Assembly (NCBI GenBank): GCA_902596605.1
Contig: CACJUU010000001.1
Location: 1-64,000 of the forward strand
Reading direction: 5' to 3'
Length of the DNA stretch: 64,000 nt
DNA from: an uncultured Alphaproteobacteria bacterium
GTDB taxonomy: Bacteria; Pseudomonadota; Alphaproteobacteria; Rhodobacterales; Rhodobacteraceae
Of the stretch, positions 1 through 8,951 are shown one piece after another. The stretch's first letter is position 1, and the number at the start of each line of letters is the position of its first letter. Position numbers and translations under genes: made by a program. Under the pieces are notes generated by a model, which was given only the letters and a program-made list of their open reading frames with translations, did no database searches and was not told the origin of the DNA.

Positions 1-30
1 AATCTTCATAAGGTTTGTTAAAGGTATGTT

Positions 31-168
31 ATGAATCCATCTATAATTATACACGCTGGATTGCCAAGAACGGCCACAACAACGTTACAAAAGATAATTT
101 TCCCAAAACATTGCCACCATCCTCTTTATACAAAAGATAGAATGAGCAGTATGCTTACAAATCAATAG
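31..168 (+). pseudogene. Sulfotransferase-like N-terminal fragment
   Basis: A 45-codon reading frame starts at ATG 31, after a weak AAGG, and stops at TAG 166-168. Its residues 5-27 read like the start of a P-loop sulfotransferase: a hydrophobic beta strand, then GLPRTATTTLQ, which matches the PAPS-binding loop GLPKTGTTTLQ of that family, then KIIFPKH. Sulfotransferases of this type are usually over 200 residues, so only the first strand and loop remain. The frame ends 17 bp before the 3' end of the tRNA-Leu on the other strand. I read it as a decayed or recombination-truncated gene. A programmed small peptide is possible but less likely. Confidence 0.5.
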
Positions 169-185
169 GATGTCATTTTATTAGA

Positions 186-271
186 TGGTGCCCAAGGAGA
201 GACTCGAACTCTCACGGTATCACTACCGGCGGATTTTGAGTCCGCTGCGTCTACCATTCCGCCACTTGGGC
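186..271 (-). tRNA. tRNA-Leu (anticodon CAA)
   Basis: The reverse strand folds as a class II tRNA. The acceptor arm GCCCAAG pairs with CTTGGGC, followed by A and an encoded CCA (186-188). The anticodon stem GCGGA/TCCGC encloses the loop CTCAAAA with anticodon CAA (leucine, UUG codons). There is a long variable arm, and the T arm contains GTTCGAGTC. The 86-nt length is typical of tRNA-Leu. It lies alone between a gene fragment and a divergently oriented membrane-protein gene. Confidence 0.95.
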
Positions 272-392
272 ATAAAGATAAAAATATACTTGCATTAACT
301 TGCTTTCAACTTAAAAAGTCAAGAGTTCAATTAATTTAAGGGATTATATTATTTATACCAAACTCAAAAATCGTATAAACATAAAAAGGGCA

Positions 393-935
393 TTGAATAG
401 CAGAATATCTCTATTGATCTTATGTCTTTGGGCATTCTCGGAGGCTTTCATTTTTCCCATACCCCCCGACCCATTTTTGATCGCTCTAGTACTAGCAAAT
501 AAAAAAAAGTTTTTTTTATACTGTATGCTGTGCACCGCTTGCTCGGTTTTAGGTGGTATAACCGGTTACTATATAGGTTTTATTTTTTGGGACGAAATAG
601 GAGTTCATATAACTGAGTACTTCGCTTTGACGGACCAAATAAACAGTTTCAAAGAACTTTATAATGAAAATGGTTCTCTAGCTGTCTTTATAGCGGGAGT
701 ATCACCCATTCCATATAAACTAGTTACGATTATATCTGGGATAAGCTCCATGAATTTTTTTTACTTCTTTTTATTCTCACTATTTTCAAGGGGCTTACGG
801 TTTCTACTTATAGGATTTTTAATATTTTGGTTTGGATCAAGAGTTCAAAGTTTTATTGAAAATAGACTTGGTTTACTTATCTTAATAATCGTAGTCGTTG
901 CTCTGAGTATATTTCTTTTATTGAGCTTTTTATGA
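393..935 (+). CDS. YqaA/DedA-family (SNARE-associated) membrane protein
   Basis: This is a 180-residue integral membrane protein with at least four hydrophobic segments. It carries the FPIPPDPFLIALVLA stretch typical of the YqaA branch of the DedA/VTT family, which has been linked to lipid flipping and membrane homeostasis. A later segment, AGVSPIPYKLVTIISG, corresponds to the conserved family loop containing a proline and a basic residue. The only available start is TTG at 393. Family members normally have about 10-15 more residues before this point, and the frame stays open upstream without ATG, GTG or TTG, so the true start is uncertain. The stop overlaps the dsbB start (ATGA), which indicates translational coupling. 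The exact substrate is unknown. Confidence 0.75.
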   Translation: MNSRISLLILCLWAFSEAFIFPIPPDPFLIALVLANKKKFFLYCMLCTACSVLGGITGYYIGFIFWDEIGVHITEYFALTDQINSFKELYNENGSLAVFIAGVSPIPYKLVTIISGISSMNFFYFFLFSLFSRGLRFLLIGFLIFWFGSRVQSFIENRLGLLILIIVVVALSIFLLLSFL

Positions 936-1441
936 TAAAAACCTACTTAAATCATATCTCTCTTGGGGCAATCTCTATGAGTATGATCTTGTTTGCTTTG
1001 ATGTCAGAGTATGTGTTTGGATTTACTCCTTGCTCTTTATGTTTGGTACAGCGATACCCACACATACTGGTAGCTATTACGTCAATTTGGCTGGTTTTTT
1101 TTAGGAAACACAATTTGTTTATATATCCATTAAACACATTGGTTATGGCGTTTAGCATTATTTTATCGTCATATCACGTTGGCGTAGAACAAGGTATATT
1201 TCTAGGCCCCCAATCTTGTTCATCGTCCAATCTTTCTTCGATGAGTGAGAAAAGCGCTGAAGCATTGTTGATAGATATCTTAAATACATCGGTCGTTAGA
1301 TGTAATGAAATTACATGGACTTTCATGAGACTATCGATGGCAAGCTGGAATCTCATTATGTCCATAGCCCTTTTTATAGGCTGGACGGTCTCCTCTCTTA
1401 ATTTTTTAAAATTTTTTCAATCAAAATCTTTTTCAAAATAA
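932..1441 (+). CDS. dsbB: Disulfide bond formation protein B
   Basis: DsbB is the inner-membrane quinone reductase that reoxidises periplasmic DsbA. This 169-residue protein shows four membrane segments. The first periplasmic loop has the redox pair in TPCSLCLVQRYPH, and the second loop has a cysteine pair around residues 96 and 122 (QSCSSSN and VRCNEITW). The C-terminal motif (MRLSMASWNLI) also fits the family. It starts with ATG at 932, overlapping the previous stop by 4 bp, so it is probably co-transcribed with the YqaA-like gene. Its 3' end overlaps the convergent HNH nuclease gene by 25 bp. Confidence 0.92.
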   Translation: MIKTYLNHISLGAISMSMILFALMSEYVFGFTPCSLCLVQRYPHILVAITSIWLVFFRKHNLFIYPLNTLVMAFSIILSSYHVGVEQGIFLGPQSCSSSNLSSMSEKSAEALLIDILNTSVVRCNEITWTFMRLSMASWNLIMSIALFIGWTVSSLNFLKFFQSKSFSK

Positions 1442-2001
1442 AGAAAGTCGATCCACGATTTATGCATATCACTAGGAGGAAATTTCTTTCCCTTATTTAA
1501 TAAAACTTCTGGAGATGGTTTGGTCGGTGCTTTCTTCAACTTAAATCCCGCCTGAGATGTCGTTTTCGCAGCTTTTCTCAAGTTACAAGATTGACAAGCG
1601 GCAACAACATTGTCCCAACGCGTTTTACCTCCTCGCGACTTCGGCACAACGTGATCAAAAGTAAGATCTTTTCCCTTATAGCCGCAATATTGACATGTAA
1701 ATTCATCTCGCAAAAATAAGGTGGCTCTGGTAAAGGGCACAGTTTTTGTAGGCACAACATAATTCTTAAGCACTATTACTGATGGAAGTGGGAGTGTTAA
1801 TTTCTCTGATCTAACCACCTCTTCATATTCAGCTGCTACATTTACTCTTTTCAAGTATACTGCTTTAATAGCTTCTTGCCAGGGCCACAGAGAAAGTGGA
1901 AAGTAGGACAGTGGTCTATAGTCAGCATTTAAAATTAATGCAGGTCGCTGTTTTGATTTTTCAAATAAAGCAGGCTTAACATTAGCTTGACTATCCAGCA
2001 T
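1417..2001 (-). CDS. HNH endonuclease family protein
   Basis: This 194-residue protein has an N-terminal region (RPALILNADYRPLSYFPLS) typical of a widespread alphaproteobacterial HNH family. The nuclease core spans roughly residues 103-145. It includes a zinc-binding CQYC, then DLTFDHVVPKSRGGK with the catalytic histidine, then the Asn of WDNVVAAC and a second knuckle CQSCN. These are the Cys4-zinc HNH residues. Such proteins are chromosomal and conserved, and their cellular role (repair or defence) is not established. It is the last gene of the cysS-led minus-strand operon, 79 bp after the esterase gene, and its stop lies inside the convergent dsbB. Confidence 0.85.
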   Translation of the reverse strand: MLDSQANVKPALFEKSKQRPALILNADYRPLSYFPLSLWPWQEAIKAVYLKRVNVAAEYEEVVRSEKLTLPLPSVIVLKNYVVPTKTVPFTRATLFLRDEFTCQYCGYKGKDLTFDHVVPKSRGGKTRWDNVVAACQSCNLRKAAKTTSQAGFKLKKAPTKPSPEVLLNKGKKFPPSDMHKSWIDFLYFEKDFD

Positions 2002-2080
2002 AAACTTCTTTTCTCCCAGATTGACGTATGCGACGTTGGATACATCTCATGATTATTAGATAGTGTTTGTCATAAAAAAA

Positions 2081-2743
2081 CTAGCTAAAAATTTTTTTAA
2101 TGAACTCTTGAGCCTTTGATAATCCATCTGGAGCAATCCCATGTCCAATATTTTTACTAACATGAGTAGAGAGCCTGACATTTATCTTATTCAAAACTTT
2201 TTCGGCATCATACATTGATGAAAGTGGTACTACTTCATCCGCATCCCCATGAATTAATACTACAGGAGGATAACTCTTTTTATTACTTTCCTCTAAGGAG
2301 TCCGGCATAAGAAGCCTCCCTGAGATGCCAACGATACCTCCTAGATCGTTTAACTGTCTCAAGCCAATGTTTAAAGAAATCATACACCCTTGGCTAAATC
2401 CAAGTAAAACAAAATCAGAGGAATCTAAACCAAATCGTTTTTTGTAACCGTCTATTAATTTTATTATTAATTTTTCTGAAAAGGCTAGTGCTTGCATCAT
2501 ATCAGGAATGGTTGATCCATCCATTTCAGGTATCGGAAACCACTCATATCCAAAGGGGGATGCACCACACTTTCTAGGAGCATCTGGCGCAGCAAAAAAG
2601 CAATCTGGCAGCTGCTCCGATAAAGGGTCACTCAAAGAAAACAAATCCGCTCCATCAGCTCCATATCCATGCAGAAAAATAACAACTTTTTTTACCGATC
2701 CTGAAGTAGGCCCCCTCTCTTTTACGTTTAATTCATTTACCAT
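2081..2743 (-). CDS. Carboxylesterase/phospholipase-family alpha/beta hydrolase
   Basis: This 220-residue protein belongs to the small carboxylesterase (acyl-protein-thioesterase-like, EstB) group. An oxyanion region lies in FLHGYGADG. The nucleophile is Ser117 in GFSQG, the acid is probably Asp169 in HGDADEVVP, and His201 lies in NIGHGI. The length and triad order match the family, which hydrolyses short acyl esters; the natural substrate is unknown. There is no signal peptide, so it is cytoplasmic. Its start overlaps the 3' end of the upstream glycosylase gene by 7 bp, which indicates an operon. Confidence 0.85.
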   Translation of the reverse strand: MVNELNVKERGPTSGSVKKVVIFLHGYGADGADLFSLSDPLSEQLPDCFFAAPDAPRKCGASPFGYEWFPIPEMDGSTIPDMMQALAFSEKLIIKLIDGYKKRFGLDSSDFVLLGFSQGCMISLNIGLRQLNDLGGIVGISGRLLMPDSLEESNKKSYPPVVLIHGDADEVVPLSSMYDAEKVLNKINVRLSTHVSKNIGHGIAPDGLSKAQEFIKKIFS

Positions 2744-3354
2744 AATGTAGACTCCCTGGACTTAAAATTCCTATAAAAATGCCACAATATTATTGCACAT
2801 ACTGATCTATAAGGCACCCAGCTTTCAGCTATTTTTCTCATCTCTTTTTCTAAAGGCCTATTTTTCAAGTTTAATAAATTTTTTGCAGCCTCTTGCAAAG
2901 CAAGATCACCCGCCGGAAAAATGTCTAATCTTCTTAAGCTGAAAATACAGTATATTTCCGCTGTCCATAATCCAATTCCTTTAATACCAGTCAAAATGTT
3001 TATAACGTCCTCGTTTTCCATTTTCTCCATTTTATCAAAATCAAGTCCACTTTCAGCAAGGCTTTTTAGATAAGAAATTTTTTGTCTTGAAAATCCAAGG
3101 TCCCTTAATTGATTATCAGCTTGATTATTTAAAATTTCTTCGTCTTTAATGTCTGCCTCTATAAAACGACCCCATATCGCCGCAGCTGAGGCTACAGAAA
3201 GTTGTTGCCCTACAATGGTTTTTTTAAGCGCCACAAGTCCTTTCTCTCTAGGGTCAAAAGAAGGAAGTCCAAAGTTCCTTTCAACCAGCCTAAATCTTTT
3301 CTCTAACTTATATACGCTTGGCGCTATATCTTTTACAAATTCAGTACTTAACAT
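2737..3354 (-). CDS. HhH-GPD DNA glycosylase (AlkA/3-methyladenine type)
   Basis: This 205-residue base-excision-repair glycosylase removes alkylated purines such as 3-methyladenine. The evidence is the helix-hairpin-helix segment LTGIKGIGLWTAEIY (about residues 121-135), followed by the GPD region containing the catalytic aspartate in PAGDLALQEA. The upstream IVGQQLSVASAAAIWGRF helix is also characteristic. It lacks the N-terminal extra domain of E. coli AlkA, so it is the short form common in alphaproteobacteria. It is co-oriented and tightly spaced between the esterase and the squalene/phytoene-synthase-like gene. Confidence 0.88.
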   Translation of the reverse strand: MLSTEFVKDIAPSVYKLEKRFRLVERNFGLPSFDPREKGLVALKKTIVGQQLSVASAAAIWGRFIEADIKDEEILNNQADNQLRDLGFSRQKISYLKSLAESGLDFDKMEKMENEDVINILTGIKGIGLWTAEIYCIFSLRRLDIFPAGDLALQEAAKNLLNLKNRPLEKEMRKIAESWVPYRSVCAIILWHFYRNFKSRESTLW

Positions 3355-3361
3355 TTCTTAC

Positions 3362-4192
3362 TTATTCGACAAGTTTATTTATCTTATCAATAAATTTTGC
3401 TCTAAAACTAGGCTTATGGTCCGTTTTATAAATTAATTGTGGGTTGTTTTTAATTTCCATTAAAATTGGCACAAAATTGTTAACAGTATAAAGCACAGAG
3501 AGAATATTTTTTTTTAGTCCCATGCTTTTAATTTCCCTTTTCCCCCTATGAAACAAATTAAATGTTAAATCAATATCAGAACGTATTCTTCCTGAAATAT
3601 TATCATTAATTCTGCCTTCAAAATATGTACTGTAATCTATTCCAGTGGGCAAAAAAAGTGAGTAACATTTGTTTTGACTCAGGGGTCCTGCTGCTAAAAT
3701 AAATCGTGCTAAACCAAGGGATAACCCGAAATATTCGGACAGATTTCTTCTAAGGGAGTTATCATTGAACTCGATCAGACAACTTAGGCCCATGAATAAA
3801 AGATTCTGTGAGGTGTCTCGAATATATTTGATTTGCTGTTCGTAACTGTCAAAGGGCTCTTTTGAACAGTCAAATTCACGTGCTTTAATGAGTCTAAGTA
3901 GATTATTTTTGTGCAGCTTACCCTCTGCAAGAAGCCTAGAAAGGATTAGTGAATATTCATTTTCTCCAAATGAATTTCCATCTTTCATATCATTTATGTA
4001 ATCTTCCCACCAGCGCAATTTTAGATATCCAAGCTCACGCTCGCTAACGTTCCAAGCTATATTTGCCAATTCGAGATTAAATGAATATATCGCCGCTATT
4101 TCTGTTCGTCTCGCAGAATCTAAATATCTAAGAGATTCAAACCTTTCGCGATCAAATTTTTTAAGATTGCTCAGCCAGTTGGTATCAATCAA
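3362..4192 (-). CDS. Squalene/phytoene synthase family protein
   Basis: This 276-residue protein resembles the squalene/phytoene synthase fold. The N-terminal part (residues 20-60) has a helix with RRTEIAAIYSFNLELANIAW and then LRWWEDYIND, the region of the first conserved acidic motif. In true synthases that motif is DxxxD; here it is not clearly complete. The second acidic motif is also not obvious around residues 150-180. It therefore resembles the NDUFAF6-like branch, whose human member assists complex I assembly, more than a carotenoid enzyme. No other carotenoid genes are adjacent. The start is TTG, overlapping the cimA stop by 4 bp. Confidence 0.65.
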   Translation of the reverse strand: MIDTNWLSNLKKFDRERFESLRYLDSARRTEIAAIYSFNLELANIAWNVSERELGYLKLRWWEDYINDMKDGNSFGENEYSLILSRLLAEGKLHKNNLLRLIKAREFDCSKEPFDSYEQQIKYIRDTSQNLLFMGLSCLIEFNDNSLRRNLSEYFGLSLGLARFILAAGPLSQNKCYSLFLPTGIDYSTYFEGRINDNISGRIRSDIDLTFNLFHRGKREIKSMGLKKNILSVLYTVNNFVPILMEIKNNPQLIYKTDHKPSFRAKFIDKINKLVE

Positions 4193-5817
4193 TTTGGAGA
4201 TGCCCCTTCCTTGATCAACTTCCAGTTAATTGAATCTAGAAGAGCTTGAAAACTGGCATCAAGAATATTTGCAGAAACGCCCACAGTAGACCACCTTAAG
4301 CCCTTTTCATCCTCGCTATCAATTAGCACTCTAGTGACTGCCGAAGTTCCACCCGAGGTTATTCTGACTTTAAAGTCTATTAGGCGTACGCCGTTAATAA
4401 TATCTTGATACTGCCCTAAGTCCTTGGAGATAGCTTTGGACAGTGCATTAACTGGTCCCAAGTCATTCATTTCTTCGTCCATACTTTCAGATACAGAAAG
4501 GGTTTCTTTATCTCCAATTTTTAGAACAACCACTGCTTCAGACAATGTTTTTGTGTTGCCTATAGTGTCTTTTCTTCGCTCGGTGGTAACTCGGTATCTC
4601 TTTACTTCAAAAAAATTCGGCATTTGACCTAACAATCTTCTCGCAAAAATTTCAAAAGACGCGTTTGCTGAGTCGAAAGAATATCCCTCGCTTTCTTTAT
4701 CTTTAATTTCTTTGAGTAACATAGACAGCTTGCTTGTGTCGTCATCTGCTTCAATACCTGCTTGCTGGAGTTTTTCTCTCAAATTTGATAAACCAGCCTG
4801 GTTAGATACAGGTATAATTCTCTCATTTCCGACCAACTCTGGATCTATATGCTCATAGGTTTCAGTATCCTTTAATATAGCATTAGCATGTAGACCCGCC
4901 TTATGAGCAAAGGCGGAGCTACCTACATAAGGAGCAAATCTATTTGGTACTCTATTAAGCACATCATCCATAATTCTTGATGCTCTGGTTATTTCTTTAA
5001 GGCTATCAGATGTCACCCCAGTAACGAATTTTTCGGCGAACTGTGGCTTTAACAAAAGAGTAGGCAACAGAGAAATCAGATTTGCATTGCCACATCTTTC
5101 ACCAAGTCCATTAAGAGTGCCCTGTATTTGTCTTACTCCAGCTTGTACAGCTGCTAACGAATTTGCCACAGCATTTTCCGTATCATTGTGTGCATGGATG
5201 CCAAGTCTGCTAGCATTAACACCCTTTTCAATCAAACTCTCAATAGTCTCTCTTACTTGGTCAGGCATACAGCCACCGTTGGTATCACATAGCACTACCC
5301 AATCAGCTCCAGCAGCCATCGCTTCTTTAACTATTAAAATAGCGTATTTTTTGTTAGCAGCAAAACCATCAAAAAAATGTTCTGCATCAAAATGTACCTC
5401 TTTACCTAAAGATTTTAAATGTTTGATCGAAGACGTTATCAGCTCTATATTTTGATCAAGTGATATTCCCAAAGCTTTTTGCACATGAAAATCATGGCTC
5501 TTCCCTACAAGACACACAACGCTTGTTCCGGCAGATACCACTTGTGCCAGCGTTTCATCATTTTCAACAGATCTTCCAAATCTTTTAGTCATTCCAAACG
5601 CTACTAGCTTGGATTTAGAAAGTTCTTTTTTTCTATCAAAAAATTCACTATCTGTAGGGTTAGCGCCAGGCCAACCCCCCTCAATATAATCAATACCAAT
5701 ATCTGCTAATAACTGACTTATCCTCAGTTTATCATCCAGAGAGAAGGTAACGCCCTGGGTCTGTTGCCCGTCCCTCAGTGTCGTATCGTAAATGTAAAGC
5801 CGCTCTTTTGTGGTCAT
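4189..5817 (-). CDS. cimA: (R)-citramalate synthase
   Basis: Citramalate synthase condenses pyruvate with acetyl-CoA, giving a threonine-independent route to 2-oxobutyrate and isoleucine. The protein is 542 residues. It begins with a TIM-barrel HMGL-like domain (IYDTTLRDGQQTQGV, GGWPGANPTD, later LGIHAHNDTENAVANS with the metal-binding His pair). It ends with the LeuA-type regulatory domain (after about residue 390). The GNERIIPVSNQAGLSN segment distinguishes the CimA subfamily from 2-isopropylmalate synthase. The stop and start codons overlap those of its neighbours by 4 bp on both sides, so it is translationally coupled to cysS. Confidence 0.88.
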   Translation of the reverse strand: MTTKERLYIYDTTLRDGQQTQGVTFSLDDKLRISQLLADIGIDYIEGGWPGANPTDSEFFDRKKELSKSKLVAFGMTKRFGRSVENDETLAQVVSAGTSVVCLVGKSHDFHVQKALGISLDQNIELITSSIKHLKSLGKEVHFDAEHFFDGFAANKKYAILIVKEAMAAGADWVVLCDTNGGCMPDQVRETIESLIEKGVNASRLGIHAHNDTENAVANSLAAVQAGVRQIQGTLNGLGERCGNANLISLLPTLLLKPQFAEKFVTGVTSDSLKEITRASRIMDDVLNRVPNRFAPYVGSSAFAHKAGLHANAILKDTETYEHIDPELVGNERIIPVSNQAGLSNLREKLQQAGIEADDDTSKLSMLLKEIKDKESEGYSFDSANASFEIFARRLLGQMPNFFEVKRYRVTTERRKDTIGNTKTLSEAVVVLKIGDKETLSVSESMDEEMNDLGPVNALSKAISKDLGQYQDIINGVRLIDFKVRITSGGTSAVTRVLIDSEDEKGLRWSTVGVSANILDASFQALLDSINWKLIKEGASPN

Positions 5818-7181
5818 AATTCCTTAAGCTTTTTTATTTTAAGTTTCTGACTTGATTCCCAAGTAGTTTCCTGACCGCTATCTTTTATTATAATACCGGC
5901 ACTAAGCAAGTCTTCTCTTATTTTATCTGCCAACGAAAACTTTTTTGACATCCTCGCATTGTTTCTTTTTTCAATTAACTTATCAACCTTTTCGGATAAA
6001 TCCGCCGGTATTAGGGCACTTTCTTTTCTGTCATTTGAAGAAAATCCAAAAAAGGTACAAGCATTTCTTAAATCGTCAAACTTTTCGTTATTAAATAGCT
6101 GATGCATTTCATGGATAGATTGTGGGGTATTAAGATCGTCTACTAAAGCATTCAGAATTTGCTTTGGAAGTCCGATTTCATTCATTGGATCAATTCTATT
6201 ATTCCATTTTACTAAAGTCTTTTCGGCTTCTGCCAGCCTCTCAAATTTCCAGTCTAGCGGCTGTCGATAATGAGTGGAAAGCATATTATATCTTATCGCA
6301 GGTCCCGAAAAATCTTTTTGGATTAAATCATATACAGTCAAAAAATTGTTTAGTGATTTTGACATCTTTTCACCCTCGATCTTAAGAAAGCCATTATGAA
6401 GCCAAAAATTTGCGAATTTTTTCATGTTATTTGAGCATGTACTTTGGGCAATTTCATTCTCATGATGAGGGAAAATCAAATCGATACCCCCTCCATGAAT
6501 GTCAAATTGATCTCCTAATATATCCTTGGCCATCGCTGAACATTCGATATGCCATCCGGGGCGTCCTCTTCCCCATGGGCTTTCCCAGCCTGGCTCTTCA
6601 GAATTAGACGGTTTCCACAAAACAAAATCTAGTGGATTTTTCTTTGTGTTTTCATTTTCTATCCTGACACCTTCTTTTAGCTCGTTTAATTTTTTGTTAG
6701 AAAGGCGTCCATAATCTGAAAACTTCTCTACCTCAAAAAACACATGACCATCTTCTGTAGGGTAGGCAAAAGACAAAGATATAAGTTTAGAGATCATGTC
6801 CTTCATCTGAAAAACATAATCCGTTGCTCGGGGTTCATGATTGGGTCTGAGCGCTCCCAAAAAGTCCATGTCTTTGTGAAACCAACTTATTGTTTCTTCC
6901 GTTACTTTCTCAATGTTAACGCCTCTTTCTAAAGCTTTAGCGTTAATTTTATCATCAATATCTGTGATATTTCTAACATAAGTAACATTATCTTCTTTGT
7001 ATAGATATCGAAGAAGTCGAAACAAGATGTCAAATACTAAAACTGGTCGAGCATTACCTATATGAGCCCGATCGTAAACTGTAGGCCCACAAACATACAT
7101 ACGAACATTTTTCTCGTCTAGGGGCCTAAAAGCTTCTTTTGTCCTTGAATAGGAATTATATAAAAAAAGAGGTGTTTCCAT
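5814..7181 (-). CDS. cysS: Cysteinyl-tRNA synthetase
   Basis: CysS charges tRNA-Cys. The 455-residue length is standard. The signatures are CGPTVYDRAHIGNARP (the HIGH motif is HIGN, and the Cys is a zinc ligand), GWHIECSAMAKD, FPHHENEIAQS and the KMSKS loop EGEKMSKSLNNF. The C-terminal anticodon-binding part includes KRNNARMSKKFSLADKIREDL. It is the first gene of the minus-strand operon ending with the HNH nuclease, and it is separated from the divergent mlaA by a 113-bp promoter region. Confidence 0.97.
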   Translation of the reverse strand: METPLFLYNSYSRTKEAFRPLDEKNVRMYVCGPTVYDRAHIGNARPVLVFDILFRLLRYLYKEDNVTYVRNITDIDDKINAKALERGVNIEKVTEETISWFHKDMDFLGALRPNHEPRATDYVFQMKDMISKLISLSFAYPTEDGHVFFEVEKFSDYGRLSNKKLNELKEGVRIENENTKKNPLDFVLWKPSNSEEPGWESPWGRGRPGWHIECSAMAKDILGDQFDIHGGGIDLIFPHHENEIAQSTCSNNMKKFANFWLHNGFLKIEGEKMSKSLNNFLTVYDLIQKDFSGPAIRYNMLSTHYRQPLDWKFERLAEAEKTLVKWNNRIDPMNEIGLPKQILNALVDDLNTPQSIHEMHQLFNNEKFDDLRNACTFFGFSSNDRKESALIPADLSEKVDKLIEKRNNARMSKKFSLADKIREDLLSAGIIIKDSGQETTWESSQKLKIKKLKEL

Positions 7182-7294
7182 ATTTGTTTCGATATTATAA
7201 GAATAACTTATTGAGTATTCATATCTTATGATTCTGTGTAGTAAAGCTATTTTCTTTTTTGATTAGTATAGAACGGTATATTAGGTAAAAAATC

Positions 7295-8026
7295 ATGCGA
7301 TTAATATTATGTGTATTAGTATTTCTAGCAGCTGTGCTCTTAAATTCGGCAATTTTTGCTCAAGGGTTTTTTGAGCAAGAACCATATGACCCAATTGAGA
7401 ACATTAATCGAACAACCCATGAATTCAATAAAGGACTAGACAAATACGCTATAAGACCCACTTCAAACGTATATGGAGAATATGTTCCTGAATTAATACG
7501 CATACCAATATCAAACTTCCGGGGAAATTTAAACGAACCGAAGAGGTTTATAAATCATATTTTTCAAAGAGATTTTGGCAGTGCAGGAACTGATCTCAGC
7601 AGATTTATTATTAATTCTACGCTGGGAATTGGTGGGTTGATCGATGTGGCGTCTATGTGGAATATTTATCCAAAATCTACAGGTTTTGATGAAACTTTTA
7701 GTTCATTCAATATACCTCAAGGCGCGTATGTAGAATTGCCACTCTTTGGACCAAACTCAGCTAGAGGATCATTTGGATTGATAACAGATTATGTACTTAA
7801 TCCTTCAAAGCCAATAACAGCAGGCATCGATGGTGTGGTTATGCTGGGTGTGGAAGTGGCAAATGTTTTTCAGAGAAGATATGAGTTTGCTCCTATGATA
7901 GATGCTACATTATATAACTCTGCGGATAGCTACTCAGCTGCAAGAAATGTTTTTCTTCAAACTAAAAACGAGTTTGACATCGATAATGATGAAGCAGATG
8001 TGTTTGACCCATACAATGACGATTAA
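7295..8026 (+). CDS. mlaA: MlaA (VacJ)-family outer membrane lipid asymmetry protein
   Basis: MlaA removes misplaced phospholipids from the outer leaflet of the outer membrane and passes them to MlaC. The 243-residue protein has an N-terminal signal sequence and then YDPIENINRTTHEFNKGLDKYAIRP, the classic start of the mature protein. Further family motifs are FRGNLNEPKRFINHI, GIGGLIDVAS and the region from FNIPQGAYVELPLFGP through ARGSFG. The signal ends in SAIFAQG with no lipobox cysteine, so it appears to be a soluble or signal-peptidase-I form rather than a lipoprotein. No other mla genes are in the window. Its stop is 1 bp from the convergent cbbX stop. Confidence 0.88.
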   Translation: MRLILCVLVFLAAVLLNSAIFAQGFFEQEPYDPIENINRTTHEFNKGLDKYAIRPTSNVYGEYVPELIRIPISNFRGNLNEPKRFINHIFQRDFGSAGTDLSRFIINSTLGIGGLIDVASMWNIYPKSTGFDETFSSFNIPQGAYVELPLFGPNSARGSFGLITDYVLNPSKPITAGIDGVVMLGVEVANVFQRRYEFAPMIDATLYNSADSYSAARNVFLQTKNEFDIDNDEADVFDPYNDD

Positions 8027-8027
8027 C

Positions 8028-8942
8028 TTATTTATCTATGCCACCCGAAAACACTCTACTTTGCCTAATATCAATATCTTCGATCTGACTTAGAAAGCTG
8101 GCACCAATTGGTCCCTCTGAGTTATTGAAGACTCTATTTGCCTGACGAAGTCTTGCACGATCAATAGCATTACGAATAGAGCGAGCATTGGCAAAGTGCG
8201 GTTGTTTTTTTCGAATTTTTATGTATTCAGCCATAGCTTTTTTGCTCTCTTCATTAAATTGGTAGTTCATGCTCGCAACCATAACTTCGGCAATCTCCAA
8301 TAGTTCGTTATTTGAATAGTCGGGAAAGTCTATATGGTGAGCTATACGTGATCTAAATCCTGGATTGCTTTCAAAAAACTTATCCATCTTATCCTTATAG
8401 CCTGCTAAAATAACAACTAAGTCATCCCTATTATTTTCCATCACTTGTAATAATATCTCTATAGCTTCTTGACCATAATCTCTTTCGTTTTCCGGCCTAT
8501 ATAAATAGTAGGCTTCATCGATAAATAGAACCCCTCCCATAGCTTTCTTGAGAACTTCTTTGGTCTTTGGAGCCGTATGTCCGATATATTGCCCTACAAG
8601 ATCATCTCTTGTCACGGTTACCAAGTGTCCTTTTCTTACGTAACCCAGACGGAAAAGGAGATTAGCCATCTTGAGAGCGACTGTAGTTTTACCAGTACCT
8701 GGGTTACCAGAAAAACTCATATGTAAAGTTGGCGACTCATTAACTAAGCCTAGCTTTTCTCTAGCTTTATCGACCAAAAGCAATGAAGCCGTCTCTTTTA
8801 TGCGTGTTTTCACCGGCGTGAGACCAATTAAGCTATTATCTAGTTCTGCAAGAATATCAGCGACGCCACTTGCCTGGAAATCTTCCTTTAAATTTACCTC
8901 GTTGACAATCTCAGACTCTTTTTCCTGTCCTTCATTTTCCAT
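8028..8942 (-). CDS. cbbX: Red-type RuBisCO activase CbbX
   Basis: CbbX is the AAA+ ATPase that frees red-type RuBisCO of inhibitory sugar phosphates by pulling the large-subunit C terminus. The protein is 304 residues. Its Walker A is GNPGTGKTT (residues 79-87) and its Walker B is LFIDEAYYL (about 139-147). The pore region is around [14 protein letters not shown], and the arginine finger region is near [21 protein letters not shown]. It is the last gene of the Calvin operon, 9 bp after cbbS, as in Rhodobacter-type clusters. Confidence 0.95.
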   Translation of the reverse strand: MENEGQEKESEIVNEVNLKEDFQASGVADILAELDNSLIGLTPVKTRIKETASLLLVDKAREKLGLVNESPTLHMSFSGNPGTGKTTVALKMANLLFRLGYVRKGHLVTVTRDDLVGQYIGHTAPKTKEVLKKAMGGVLFIDEAYYLYRPENERDYGQEAIEILLQVMENNRDDLVVILAGYKDKMDKFFESNPGFRSRIAHHIDFPDYSNNELLEIAEVMVASMNYQFNEESKKAMAEYIKIRKKQPHFANARSIRNAIDRARLRQANRVFNNSEGPIGASFLSQIEDIDIRQSRVFSGGIDK

Positions 8943-8951
8943 TAGGTAATC

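Noticed and set aside
1417-1441. Frameshift or mis-assembly at the dsbB/HNH overlap
   Set aside because: Both proteins have normal length and conserved ends; a 25-bp convergent overlap is acceptable in a compact genome.
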